Origin: JAPLYB01 sp964500015 | GTDB lineage: Archaea; Nanobdellota; Nanobdellia; Pacearchaeales; UBA284 | Assembly (NCBI GenBank): GCA_964500015.1 | Contig: CAZCMN010000019.1 | Coordinates: forward strand, 1 to 17,843 | Length of the DNA: 17,843 nt | Reading direction: 5' to 3' | In this document: positions 1 to 7,580 of the stretch, piece after piece | How the letters are laid out: each line of letters begins with the position of its first letter | Numbering within the stretch: the stretch's first letter is position 1 | Made by a program: the position numbers and the translations under genes | Notes under the pieces: model-generated | The model's input: the letters and a program-made list of their open reading frames with translations, nothing else | Databases searched by the model: none | Told to the model about the DNA's origin: nothing

Positions 1-62
1 TGATTTATCATAACGAATCTGACTTCGCGCCCTATGGTATTCCAGAAGGATGCAAAAGTTAA
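1..62 (+). CDS. Possible 3' end of an upstream gene (partial, 5' end outside window)
   Basis: Reading frame 3 is open from the window edge to a TAA at 60-62 and gives 19 residues ending in PYGIPEGCKS. The composition (Asp, Glu, Pro, Gly, Cys rather than Lys/Asn/Ile/Phe runs) and the higher GC of these bases than of the following 130 bases are coding-like. The frame is too short to assign any family. It could also be chance; the other two + frames have stops within the first 13 bases. Confidence 0.4.
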   Translation, partial: IYHNESDFAPYGIPEGCKS

Positions 63-356
63 TTTTCTAGCCATGCAAAGTATGTGCTAATTTATCTTAA
101 TCAAATAATTGTTTATGTTTTATAATTCCCCGAAAAACAAACAAAATTAAAGGATATTAAAATATTTACACTTACCTATGATAAAATTAATCTGGAAACA
201 ATCAGAGCAATAATTTAAGAACCACCGGTCATAGACCAATGTGGCAGGAGGTAAGTTGATATTCTATTTTCTACACTTTAATTTATACTCAGTTCATGTT
301 CATAGCAAATGGTTTTGTTCCAAGCACAAGTCCGAGAAACTGGTGGAAATCTTTTT
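63..356. other. Gene-poor intergenic region
   Basis: No convincing protein gene is visible here. 63-190 is very AT-rich with stops in all frames and a TATA-like stretch near 153-165. From about 191 the sequence becomes richer in GC, with two islands (219-252 and 320-346) that can pair with each other; these are described as a candidate RNA. Two short frames exist (191-259 and a TTG-initiated one at 256-369), but neither resembles a known protein. Confidence 0.5.
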
Positions 357-358
357 TT
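219..358 (+). ncRNA. Candidate structured RNA with closing helix and T-run
   Basis: CCACCGGT at 222-229 can pair with ACTGGTGG at 339-346 over eight base pairs (one G-U), which would close a domain of about 125 nt. A run of seven T follows at 352-358, as expected for archaeal termination. The 5' arm can instead form a local hairpin (CCAC/GTGG and GGTC/GACC, 222-244) directly before a strong GGAGGT at 247-252, so two exclusive folds are possible. The order of conserved motifs does not fit 5S rRNA, tRNA, SRP RNA or RNase P RNA as I know them. The claim rests only on base pairing and on GC contrast in an AT-rich region. Confidence 0.3.
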
Positions 359-605
359 ATAATCGGTAAGGATCTTGCCATTTTGGCCTAGTTTTATAAA
401 ACATCCTCCAACCAGAATGAGTCGGATGAAAGAAATAGGAGATTATAATTAATATGACTCCAAAAAGTGTTAAAAACAAGAACAGTGTAAAGGATATCCA
501 AAAAATAAAAAAAGAAATTTTATCTATTAAAAGTAAAGGAACAATAAACAAAAGAATTCCTATAATTAAAGAAGTCCACCCAACAATTCTAAATTTTTTA
601 ATCAT
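357..605 (-). CDS. Small two-pass membrane protein, function unknown
   Basis: The 82-aa product has a short basic N-terminus, two long hydrophobic segments (about residues 9-31 and 33-58) separated only by a Ser/Phe turn, and a basic cytoplasmic-type C-terminal tail ending in KWQDPYRL. I do not recognise the family. It lies 80 nt behind the stop of the HerA-like ATPase gene on the same strand. A TATA-like box (TTATAAAT, 619-626) sits only about 21 nt before the ATG, so it may have its own, near-leaderless transcript. Length and hydrophobic pattern suggest a real gene rather than a chance frame, but no role can be given. Confidence 0.6.
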   Translation of the reverse strand: MIKKFRIVGWTSLIIGILLFIVPLLLIDKISFFIFWISFTLFLFLTLFGVILIIISYFFHPTHSGWRMFYKTRPKWQDPYRL

Positions 606-685
606 CTTTGTCTAATCATTTATAATACTCTTATTCTTGCTTGGAAAAGGCAGATCAATTAATTTAGATTTTCTTTTCTTTCATT

Positions 686-3322
686 TTATACCCTTTTCTT
701 AACCTTAATAGCTGTCGGAGCTTCTCCGCCATGCCATGTAAATCTTGGCCTTACCCTCATAGGATAAATCCTTTCAGAATTGTCATCTAAAATAATTGCG
801 CTTCCCTTTAATCTAGGAAGATTATCTAGATATGTTTTGATGTCAGCTAAAAGATAAGTCTGCATAATATAATTCAAAGCATCTATGTCTGGCTTTGCTG
901 TTACTCGATGTGCTATAACAACATCTGACTGTGTTAAAACATCGTGATGAATCATTCCAGGTTGTTGTGTTGCTAATAAAAGAGAAATTCCTGGCTGTCT
1001 TCCTTCTCTTAATAATTGAATTAAAGCATCTGTTGCAGAAGTTTTTCCTTGCAATGGCAAAAATTCATGAGCTTCATCTATTGCAAGCCAAACTAACGGC
1101 ATCTCTCTTTTTTCCTTATAATAAAGATAATCAATTCCATGTCTGACAGCTTCAACTTCTTCTTTTTTTCTAGCATCCATTCTTTCGCTGAATAATTTTT
1201 TAGAAATTAATCCAATGACTAATGCCCTTATATTAAAAGTTCCAATTGAACTATAACAGCTGACATCTAGAACAGTTGTCTTTCCAGCTTCAACAAGTTC
1301 AGAAACTTTAGTCCCTTTTTGTTTTTTTGAAGAGAAAAGCCCCCAAGTCTTAGCTCCCTCAAAAAAATTAATTGCAGCATCTTTTGCATCTTTGCTAGAT
1401 TCCTTATCTTTTTTAAAAGCTAGAATAATATCCTCAATATCAAAATTTTTTATTGTTCCAGCTTCAAGCTCTTCTTGAAGCATGGTTATATTCCTTTCCA
1501 TAACAATAGCAACTGGATTAATATAATCTAAGCCAAAAGTCACAACCCAATCATCTGCAGAAAGTTCAGGAACACTTAAAGAAAATTCTTGATCATAAGG
1601 AATTCCTTTATTATCATACTCTTTAGTTTTTCCAAAAGGAACAAAAACCTTTATTGGAATTTTCCTGGTTTCCAAGCCCCACTCTCTTAACAAATCCATT
1701 TCCTTGTCATTCTTATATTTCATAGTCCAGAATATTCCCATTGTATCAAATAATAAAACAGCAATATTTTGAGCAACTTCAGGAGGCAGTGTTGCAATCT
1801 CTTCTGCAATTGTTCCTAAAGTATAACTATTATGTATAATAACATCATTAGCAACAAAATTGTGAAATTCTGGAACACAGATATCATAAACTTTGATTTT
1901 TCCCTCTATTTGCTCTATGGAAACAATTTCATCCCAGAATATATCTGAATTTGCTAATAACAGTAATGGATTGCTTTGTTCTACTTCCGCAATTTGAAGC
2001 AAGGTTTGTCTTGAGGGGCAGTACCGTATTCTTTCACGCATTGCTTTTGGATATTTGTAGCCACAAGCTCTTCCAACAGCTGCCCAATTTTTTGGTTTGT
2101 ATGTTGCCCATATTTCTTTCGGAATCGTGTCAACATTTGGGTTTAATATTTTTGAGTTAATATATTCTAAAGCCCCCTGTTCTTTTTCTTCTTTATAACC
2201 ATAAAATCCTATTTCTTCTATGAACCTAGTTATATTCTCGCTTTCGATATTTAGTTCGAATGTTTCAAATATTTTTAAGTTACATTTAACATGTTTTTTT
2301 CTCAGTCTAGACAAAATACCAAACCTTAGAAGCAAATGCTGCACCTGCCTTATTAATTTCTCTGATGAAGAAGAATAAGAAATTTCATAGTGATTTTGAG
2401 TAAAGAAAATTGAACCATCACAACTAAAAAGCCGATTTAAAAACAGAGATAATTGTTTTTGGGGTAATTTAAAGATTTCTTGTGGAACAAATTTTTGTGC
2501 TGATTTTTTGTTGTAAACGCCAATATCGATGAGCCATCTAACCATCGAGTTTTTTAAGAATTCTATTTTACTTCCCTTAACAAATGCTCCATGATCATCT
2601 CTCTTGAGATTAGAGATATTAACCTTCTTTTTAATTTGTGTAACTCCATAGCATCCTTTTCTTCCTTTAGGCCATTCAACTAATTGTAGATTTTTATCAA
2701 AATTAGCCATACTATCTTTAAAATCTTCAACAATTGAAGGGTCATTATTCGCAAATAAACAGTAACTTCCTTTGATATGCCCCTCAGCTAGGAGATAAGC
2801 TAAAAGTTTAATTTCATGCTCTGACATTTCCTCCTTTCCAAAACACTCTATTTTTCTTTCAGTTGCTATTCTTGAACCAATTCCTAATTCTTTAACTGGC
2901 TTCCAACCCTTTATAGTCAACATTGGATGTTCTGGAGTTAGTTTGATTTCTCGTCCACTTCTTAGTTTAATATATAAAATTTTGTCAACTTCTCTCTCAA
3001 AAAAATCAGATTTACTCAAGGAATTGATTTTAAGTTCTTCATTTAGCCCAAAAATATTTCTAGAATCGTTTGCAAGTTGTTCGATAGGCATTACAGAACC
3101 ATCAACCAAAGGGATTAAGGTGTCTCCTGCAACGCATTTTCCTGATCCCCTTTTTCCAGCAACCAAAACAACATGAGCTCTAGCAACATCTAACATCATT
3201 CTATTGCTCAAGCTAGTAATAGAACCCATCTTAATATAGTGTTTTCCTAGATAAACTAATCCTTCATTTCCAAATCTTTTTTTATCAGATTCATCTCTTC
3301 CAATAACTATATCTTCTGGCAT
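686..3322 (-). CDS. HerA-like/DUF87 P-loop ATPase precursor with in-frame intein
   Basis: The 878-aa precursor splices in theory to a 442-aa ATPase of the HerA/FtsK superfamily. Walker A is GKRGSGK at residues 56-62, completed by Ser499 after the intein. Walker B is VWLAIDEAHEF (744-754, Asp749-Glu750), followed by a sensor-like region with LREGRQPG and LLLATQQPG (771-789). The N-terminus before the P-loop is the short strand-rich region typical of archaeal HerA-like ATPases. Such proteins are hexameric DNA-pumping or translocating motors; the true substrate here is unknown. No NurA nuclease gene is adjacent, so a classical HerA-NurA end-resection pair is not supported. The gene follows membrane and secreted protein genes, which could point to a membrane-associated motor (inference). 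The start has AGAGGT at 3331-3336, 8 nt before the ATG, and a TATA box at 3365-3373. Confidence 0.9.
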   Translation of the reverse strand: MPEDIVIGRDESDKKRFGNEGLVYLGKHYIKMGSITSLSNRMMLDVARAHVVLVAGKRGSGKCVAGDTLIPLVDGSVMPIEQLANDSRNIFGLNEELKINSLSKSDFFEREVDKILYIKLRSGREIKLTPEHPMLTIKGWKPVKELGIGSRIATERKIECFGKEEMSEHEIKLLAYLLAEGHIKGSYCLFANNDPSIVEDFKDSMANFDKNLQLVEWPKGRKGCYGVTQIKKKVNISNLKRDDHGAFVKGSKIEFLKNSMVRWLIDIGVYNKKSAQKFVPQEIFKLPQKQLSLFLNRLFSCDGSIFFTQNHYEISYSSSSEKLIRQVQHLLLRFGILSRLRKKHVKCNLKIFETFELNIESENITRFIEEIGFYGYKEEKEQGALEYINSKILNPNVDTIPKEIWATYKPKNWAAVGRACGYKYPKAMRERIRYCPSRQTLLQIAEVEQSNPLLLLANSDIFWDEIVSIEQIEGKIKVYDICVPEFHNFVANDVIIHNSYTLGTIAEEIATLPPEVAQNIAVLLFDTMGIFWTMKYKNDKEMDLLREWGLETRKIPIKVFVPFGKTKEYDNKGIPYDQEFSLSVPELSADDWVVTFGLDYINPVAIVMERNITMLQEELEAGTIKNFDIEDIILAFKKDKESSKDAKDAAINFFEGAKTWGLFSSKKQKGTKVSELVEAGKTTVLDVSCYSSIGTFNIRALVIGLISKKLFSERMDARKKEEVEAVRHGIDYLYYKEKREMPLVWLAIDEAHEFLPLQGKTSATDALIQLLREGRQPGISLLLATQQPGMIHHDVLTQSDVVIAHRVTAKPDIDALNYIMQTYLLADIKTYLDNLPRLKGSAIILDDNSERIYPMRVRPRFTWHGGEAPTAIKVKKRV
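1829..3136 (-). other. Intein with LAGLIDADG homing endonuclease, in the Walker A loop
   Basis: This segment encodes residues 63-498 (436 aa) of the ATPase precursor. It starts with Cys63 (CVAGDTLI, block A), has the block B motif TPEHP (129-133, Thr129 and His132), and ends in block F/G with VYDICVPEFHNFV and the terminal His497-Asn498, followed by Ser499. All residues of a standard class 1 splicing reaction are present, so splicing is predicted to work. Two dodecapeptide motifs, LLAYLLAEGHI (173-183) and FLNRLFSCDGSIFF (294-307), keep acidic residues Glu180 and Asp302, which suggests an intact DOD endonuclease. Removal restores GKRGSGK-SYTLG exactly, as expected of a nested P-loop insertion. 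Base composition is not visibly different from the host gene. Confidence 0.93.
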
Positions 3323-3330
3323 AAATTACT

Positions 3331-3383
3331 ACCTCTCTTTTATCTAGAATATTAGAAAAACCAACTTATAAATTTTTACTTAT
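3331..3383 (-). promoter_or_regulatory. Promoter and RBS of the HerA-like ATPase gene (30-bp repeat copy 1)
   Basis: The minus strand reads TTTATAAG at 3372-3365, then AGAGGT at 3336-3331 before the ATG at 3322. Positions 3354-3383 are identical to 4351-4380. Expected transcription start is near 3343, giving a leader of about 20 nt that carries the ribosome binding site. The block overlaps the stop codon (3380-3382) of the preceding gene. Confidence 0.65.
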
Positions 3384-4324
3384 TTCTTTTTTGGTCTTGG
3401 AATACGTAATCTTTTAGATTTTTTTGACTTATTTTTAAAATTATTATAAGCATCAAACAATTCATCAATATTCTCATTTGAGAAAGGCATCAAATAAAAT
3501 ATGTTTGGTCCTCTGATTAACAAAATTCTACCGGCACTTGAAACATAATAAAATACAGTTGGCCTAGCAATTTTTCCATTCATATACTGGAATTGTTGCT
3601 TGACGCTCTCAGCCCCTAATTGAACATTCGGTCCAACAGTATATCTCTGATACTTCTGAGTTTCAACAAAAGACAATTCTTTTAATTCGTCTATCTCATT
3701 AAAGAAAACCTTGAAAGGAAGTCCTTTTCTCTTTCCAAAAAGCTGTACATAATTTATATCTATTATCAATCCATCTTCTTGTAATATGAAAAAAGGCATT
3801 CGAACAGCTTTCTTTATAGCTCCTGAACCCTGTTTTCTGAATACAAATGAAAGTAACAAAACAACAACCAATCCCACCAAATATATAACGCTATAAAGTG
3901 AAAAACGAAGCTTGTCTTCAAAGTAACTGACAAAATGACCATATCTAATAAAAAAGTATAGGATAACTGAAAGAATAGCCAGTCCAAAAATTATAAAAAT
4001 AACTGTCCTTATCGCATCTCTAAACTTTAGAACAGTGCCAATATCTGAAGCTAAACCCCCATGTTTAGATTCTAGACTCAACTTTTTGAAGTATATTGAT
4101 TGTCTAAAATATGAAATTGCAGCAGCTAACCCTATCCAAGAAACGAGAATAAAAACTGGAACAAACCACCAATTTGGTGCAGTATGAGAAATGAATGTAA
4201 TAAAAAAAGTTGCTAAATTAAATACTATCGCAATACAAAGAGCGAGATACCCCCCAAAAACAGTATTTGCTTTAACAATTCCCGTTCCTACACTGGTTGT
4301 GTTTCCTTGATTTGGGTTATCCAT
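3380..4324 (-). CDS. Four-pass membrane protein with C-terminal PH-like soluble domain
   Basis: The 314-aa product has four hydrophobic segments (about 22-46, 53-73, 106-127, 141-162), then a soluble strand-rich domain (about 175-298) and a very basic tail of Lys/Arg/Pro. The soluble part has the alternating pattern of bacterial PH/YcxB-like domains, but I cannot assign a family with certainty. Its gene sits between the single-pass protein gene upstream (57 nt gap) and the HerA-like ATPase gene downstream (57 nt gap), each gap holding one copy of the same 30-bp promoter block. AGAGGT at 4330-4335 precedes the ATG by 5 nt. A membrane anchor or partner for the ATPase is possible but only an inference from position. 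Confidence 0.8.
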   Translation of the reverse strand: MDNPNQGNTTSVGTGIVKANTVFGGYLALCIAIVFNLATFFITFISHTAPNWWFVPVFILVSWIGLAAAISYFRQSIYFKKLSLESKHGGLASDIGTVLKFRDAIRTVIFIIFGLAILSVILYFFIRYGHFVSYFEDKLRFSLYSVIYLVGLVVVLLLSFVFRKQGSGAIKKAVRMPFFILQEDGLIIDINYVQLFGKRKGLPFKVFFNEIDELKELSFVETQKYQRYTVGPNVQLGAESVKQQFQYMNGKIARPTVFYYVSSAGRILLIRGPNIFYLMPFSNENIDELFDAYNNFKNKSKKSKRLRIPRPKKK

Positions 4325-4329
4325 TTACA

Positions 4330-4380
4330 ACCTCTTTTGATACTTAGCTAAGAAAAACCAACTTATAAATTTTTACTTAT
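4330..4380 (-). promoter_or_regulatory. Promoter and RBS of the four-pass protein gene (30-bp repeat copy 2)
   Basis: The minus strand has TTTATAAG at 4369-4362 and AGAGGT at 4335-4330. Positions 4351-4380 match 3354-3383 at all 30 bases; the flanking bases on both sides differ. The block begins directly after the stop codon of the 280-aa protein gene. Confidence 0.65.
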
Positions 4381-5223
4381 CTATTCTTTTGGCGGCAGAG
4401 GTATCTCTAAATCTGAAGATGAACTTTTTCTTGGCAAAGGAATCTGGCTTTCTTTAACAGGCATAGGAATAGGCAGATCTTGTTTTTTCTTTTTGCCAGC
4501 TTTAATAGCTAAAATAATTACTAATATCAAAATTAAAATAAAAACAACTACGGGAATTCCAACCCATAACATTAGTTTAGTTGACTCTGACATTACATCT
4601 GCTTGAAGATTAATTTCTTTGCCAGTTGCTCCTTTACTAATCTGACTGCATTCAATATCAGCTCCAGCACTACAATCAATATCACATTTTCCATCGATTA
4701 TACCATCACAAATCCCATCCTGAGAACCAGAAGGACAATCTTGAGAGTTAAGATAATTTTCTCCTATATCCTGCTCACATCTTCCATTTGGAACTGAAAT
4801 AACCTTAACAGATAATGGATTAGAATAAAAAACTCCTCCATCAGTTAATGCTTCTGTTGGGGAAAATACAAAATCTCCAACATTTTTTGGTTTGATTTGA
4901 TATTCAATTATCTTCTCAGAACCAGCATCTAAAGAAAATTCCCAAAAAAGATAAGATGGTTCTAAAGCAATTTTTCCTGGAATAGGTTCTGGAACAACAA
5001 GTTTATCAATTGGAGAAATAACTTCTGATTCTTCAATATACTCAATCAAGGAGACTTGTGTAGCACTTGCATTATTACTTAAAGTAATTTTAACATTCAA
5101 AACTTCACCATAATTTATCTGATTAACAGCCTCTTTCTCGATAAGAATATCTGCAAAACATAAATCTATTGCAATTATCATTAAGAAAAATGCAAAAACA
5201 AAAATTATTTTTTTATTTTTCAT
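4381..5223 (-). CDS. Secreted-domain single-pass membrane protein with Pro-rich cytoplasmic tail
   Basis: The 280-aa product starts with a signal peptide (about 1-24), followed by an immunoglobulin-like strand-rich domain (about 25-143, resembling CARDB/BatD-type repeats), a Cys-rich stretch with eight Cys (149-192, spacing like small Ca- or disulfide-stabilised modules), a transmembrane helix (217-241), and a tail with KKKK and three IP-x-P repeats (IPMP, IPLP, IPLP). Its ATG lies 1 nt behind the stop of the transglutaminase-like gene, so the two are almost certainly co-translated. It could present or anchor the soluble secreted partner outside the cell while the tail contacts a cytoplasmic protein; this is inference. 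The exact family is not recognised. Confidence 0.8.
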   Translation of the reverse strand: MKNKKIIFVFAFFLMIIAIDLCFADILIEKEAVNQINYGEVLNVKITLSNNASATQVSLIEYIEESEVISPIDKLVVPEPIPGKIALEPSYLFWEFSLDAGSEKIIEYQIKPKNVGDFVFSPTEALTDGGVFYSNPLSVKVISVPNGRCEQDIGENYLNSQDCPSGSQDGICDGIIDGKCDIDCSAGADIECSQISKGATGKEINLQADVMSESTKLMLWVGIPVVVFILILILVIILAIKAGKKKKQDLPIPMPVKESQIPLPRKSSSSDLEIPLPPKE

Positions 5224-5224
5224 T

Positions 5225-7453
5225 TTAGCGATTTGCTGGACATGTATTTACTTTATCATTTGCGCAACCAGTTATTTTTCTTGTTTCTTTTTCTTTGATT
5301 ACACACCCATTTGAAGTTGTATCCCATGTTACAAAAGAAGACTCTCCAAACATCCTCACACGATTAACCTCATGGCCTGGTAACTTAGCTGAATAAACTT
5401 CTCCAGTTTGATACATATTAGCAGTTTGTGAATCTGGAGCAAATCCAGAAGCCCTCAACAAAGTTGTTAAAACAACAGAATAATCAGCGCATGTTCCAGT
5501 TCTCATCTGTCTAACTGAAACTGATGCTGGCAAATCTACAAAAAAACACTTATTAACTTTTCCAGTTATTTCATCCATTCCAGGAGGGCTTCCTTTAAAA
5601 GGCTTGGAACAAGTTAAACCTAAATTATCAAGCCACGGCCATCTAGCATCAATACGACATTTCACACCTGCATTCCCTTCATTACACATAAGTTCTGGAC
5701 GATAATAACTCTCTAAATAAAAATCTTTAGCACAACCAACACCATAAAAATCATACAAACCAACAGCCTTCATGAATTTTGATTTCATTGCCTTGCAAGT
5801 CATTTCTGGGCATGAACTCTGATTAAATCCTGATTTTTCTATTACCTCTTTACAGCTGCTATGACAGCCCATGCTCTGACAACTGTATAATATACAATTA
5901 GCAGCAATTTTTCCATAATTCTGGAAAATAACATCATTGACTTCAAATAAATCACAAGCATAGTTCTTATTGTTAATAAAAATTTCAACACCCTGGTGGC
6001 TAGGCCACCCCTGCGTGCAAGGACTTCCAATAACTTTTATCCATTCTTGAACAGGATCAACACATTTCCCTTTACTTTCATCATAAATCTTATTGACTGG
6101 ACAACATTGGGGTTGATTCTTTGTTGAATCAAAACAACAATTTCTTTCTAATTCTTCTGTACTTTCACATTTAGAAAATCCAACACCAGAGCAATACATG
6201 CCTTCATTTGTTGTTGCTGTAACAAAACAATTATACTCTCCCCCTTCAACAACTTTCTCTGGTTTAAGTTCTGGCTTACTATCACAAACAAATTTACCCT
6301 GTTCTTTAATACAATTCATTTTTCCAGAAGCTACTTTTTCTCCACTAAGAAGTTTTATTTCATAATCTGCATTTACACTCGGAGCATTTGATTTAATTAA
6401 AGCTGAACATGCAAACTCTTTATCTTTCTCAGGAGATCCTGGCTGAAACTTAACTTCAACTTCACAAGAAGATGGACATTTATTACTTGAATTACTACAA
6501 ATATCAGAGATGCTCAAGTAAGGATTGTCTACATCTAGCTTGCTCAATGGAAAAACTAATTCTCCTTTAAACATCATATCAGAAATAATATAAAGAGGAT
6601 TTGTTCTAGTAAGTGTCTTTTCTATATCTTTGTTCTCTGTACAATCTTCTACACATTTATTCCCACTACACTTGTCTAAACAGTCTTGATAGTTTCTTTC
6701 TAAAATTTCATTTGAAGCTTTTTCCAAATCAAATTCTCGATCAGGAGGCAATTGAAAAATAGAAGCATCAATTGCCTGATTTATTTTATAATTTTTGTAT
6801 TCCGTCCTAGTTATGCTACCATTGCTTTCTGTTTCTATCCATAAGGGGGTAGGGTACTCACTCCAAAAGCATTGGGTGATGCTCGAATTTGAATTTTCTG
6901 AATTTGAATTTGTTTCTACAATATAACATTTTTTTCCATCAAAATTATCTATGCCCACAATTTTTGAATCTGGGGAAATAGAAGAAAAACTATTAACTGG
7001 ACTCATTATACTTCTATCAGCCACGAAGGTAAGTCCAACTTTTTTATTTCCTTCCAAATCCAATAGCAAAAACTTAGAAAAGATATCAGAATCTTGAGAA
7101 TTAGTAGATTCAAACCACATATAAGCGATATTCTCTTTTGTTAGTAAATTGATTTTTATTGAAGGAATTCCGAAAACCAACACAGAAAGTTCTGCTTTTA
7201 CATTTCCATTTCCGCAACCCATCCCTGTTGGAAAGGTTTCATAGTATTTGCCGCCAATTTTCAGACTAGATCCTAATCCAAAAGAAGAGCCTTTAGTATA
7301 AGAAGAAACATCTGCTTCTACAGTTTTAACAGAGCACATTTTTTTTAAATAATTCATATCAATTGTAACTTTTTCTGCTCTAGCTAAAGAAAAAGTAAGG
7401 AAAAAAGTTAGTAAAATAATAAAAATTAAAATTAGATTAAATATTTTTTTCAT
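5225..7453 (-). CDS. Secreted Cys-rich protein with LolA-like N-domain and transglutaminase-like C-domain
   Basis: The 742-aa product has a signal peptide ending near ARA (residue 26) and no other membrane segment. Residues about 30-240 look like a LolA/lipoprotein-localisation-type half barrel, with CYIVE and PLWIETES strands and the ending DASIFQLPPD. The middle is rich in Cys (CxxxCxxxxCxxxC near 258-271, CCFDSTKNQPQCC), probably disulfide-bonded. The C-terminus has the transglutaminase/cysteine-protease core: GTCADYSVVLTTLLRASG with Cys655, GHEVNRV with His694, and TWDTT with Asp711; the spacings of 39 and 17 fit the family. It may act as a peptidase, amidase or crosslinking enzyme on surface proteins, or be a binding module; activity is not proven. 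It is the first gene of the run reaching the HerA-like ATPase. A TATA-like box lies near 7487-7496. Confidence 0.82.
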   Translation of the reverse strand: MKKIFNLILIFIILLTFFLTFSLARAEKVTIDMNYLKKMCSVKTVEADVSSYTKGSSFGLGSSLKIGGKYYETFPTGMGCGNGNVKAELSVLVFGIPSIKINLLTKENIAYMWFESTNSQDSDIFSKFLLLDLEGNKKVGLTFVADRSIMSPVNSFSSISPDSKIVGIDNFDGKKCYIVETNSNSENSNSSITQCFWSEYPTPLWIETESNGSITRTEYKNYKINQAIDASIFQLPPDREFDLEKASNEILERNYQDCLDKCSGNKCVEDCTENKDIEKTLTRTNPLYIISDMMFKGELVFPLSKLDVDNPYLSISDICSNSSNKCPSSCEVEVKFQPGSPEKDKEFACSALIKSNAPSVNADYEIKLLSGEKVASGKMNCIKEQGKFVCDSKPELKPEKVVEGGEYNCFVTATTNEGMYCSGVGFSKCESTEELERNCCFDSTKNQPQCCPVNKIYDESKGKCVDPVQEWIKVIGSPCTQGWPSHQGVEIFINNKNYACDLFEVNDVIFQNYGKIAANCILYSCQSMGCHSSCKEVIEKSGFNQSSCPEMTCKAMKSKFMKAVGLYDFYGVGCAKDFYLESYYRPELMCNEGNAGVKCRIDARWPWLDNLGLTCSKPFKGSPPGMDEITGKVNKCFFVDLPASVSVRQMRTGTCADYSVVLTTLLRASGFAPDSQTANMYQTGEVYSAKLPGHEVNRVRMFGESSFVTWDTTSNGCVIKEKETRKITGCANDKVNTCPANR

Positions 7454-7491
7454 GTTTTTTTGTTTTCTCTGGATTACTTGATTATTGATTA

Positions 7492-7530
7492 AAATAAAAA
7501 AACCCTAGAAAATGTCTTGCATTTTCTGGG
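7492..7530 (-). terminator. Hairpin plus T-run terminator behind the four-pass protein gene
   Basis: On the minus strand an 11-bp stem (arms 7520-7530 and 7504-7514, one G-U, loop of five) is followed directly by GGG and TTTTTTTATTTT (7502-7491). This is the form of an intrinsic terminator, unusual for archaea, where a T-run alone is common. It lies 51 nt after the stop at 7581 and before the promoter of the transglutaminase-like gene. Confidence 0.6.
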
Positions 7531-7551
7531 CGTCCAAAACTAAATGTTTTG
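7503..7551 (+). repeat. Double-hairpin element, copy A
   Basis: First hairpin: arms 7504-7514 and 7520-7530, loop TCTTG. Linker core GGGCGTCC at 7528-7535. Second hairpin: CAAAAC (7535-7540), loop TAAAT, GTTTTG (7546-7551). The order hairpin, G/C-rich 8-nt linker, hairpin is shared with copies B, C and D. The first hairpin doubles as the terminator of the upstream gene. Confidence 0.5.
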
Positions 7552-7580
7552 TCCGAAATAAAAATTAAATTAAAACGAGT

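Noticed and set aside
219..346. 5S rRNA or tRNA in the GC-richer intergenic region
   Set aside because: The length and closing helix recall 5S rRNA, and GGTCATAG is similar to its 5' part, but the conserved CCGAAC and AAGTTAAGC blocks are not in the right places; no tRNA T-arm or anticodon arm can be formed.
256..369. TTG-initiated frame of 37 codons behind GGAGGT at 247-252
   Set aside because: The spacing to the TTG is only 3 nt, the translation has no recognisable feature, and it runs into the 3' end of the gene at 357-605; kept only as part of the RNA proposal.
931..3176. Several + strand frames of 69-77 aa opposite the HerA-like ATPase gene
   Set aside because: They lie wholly inside a well-supported gene, show no domain or promoter, and have low-complexity translations.
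686..3322. Classical HerA-NurA DNA repair operon
   Set aside because: No NurA, Mre11 or Rad50 gene is found next to the ATPase in this window; neighbours are membrane and secreted proteins.
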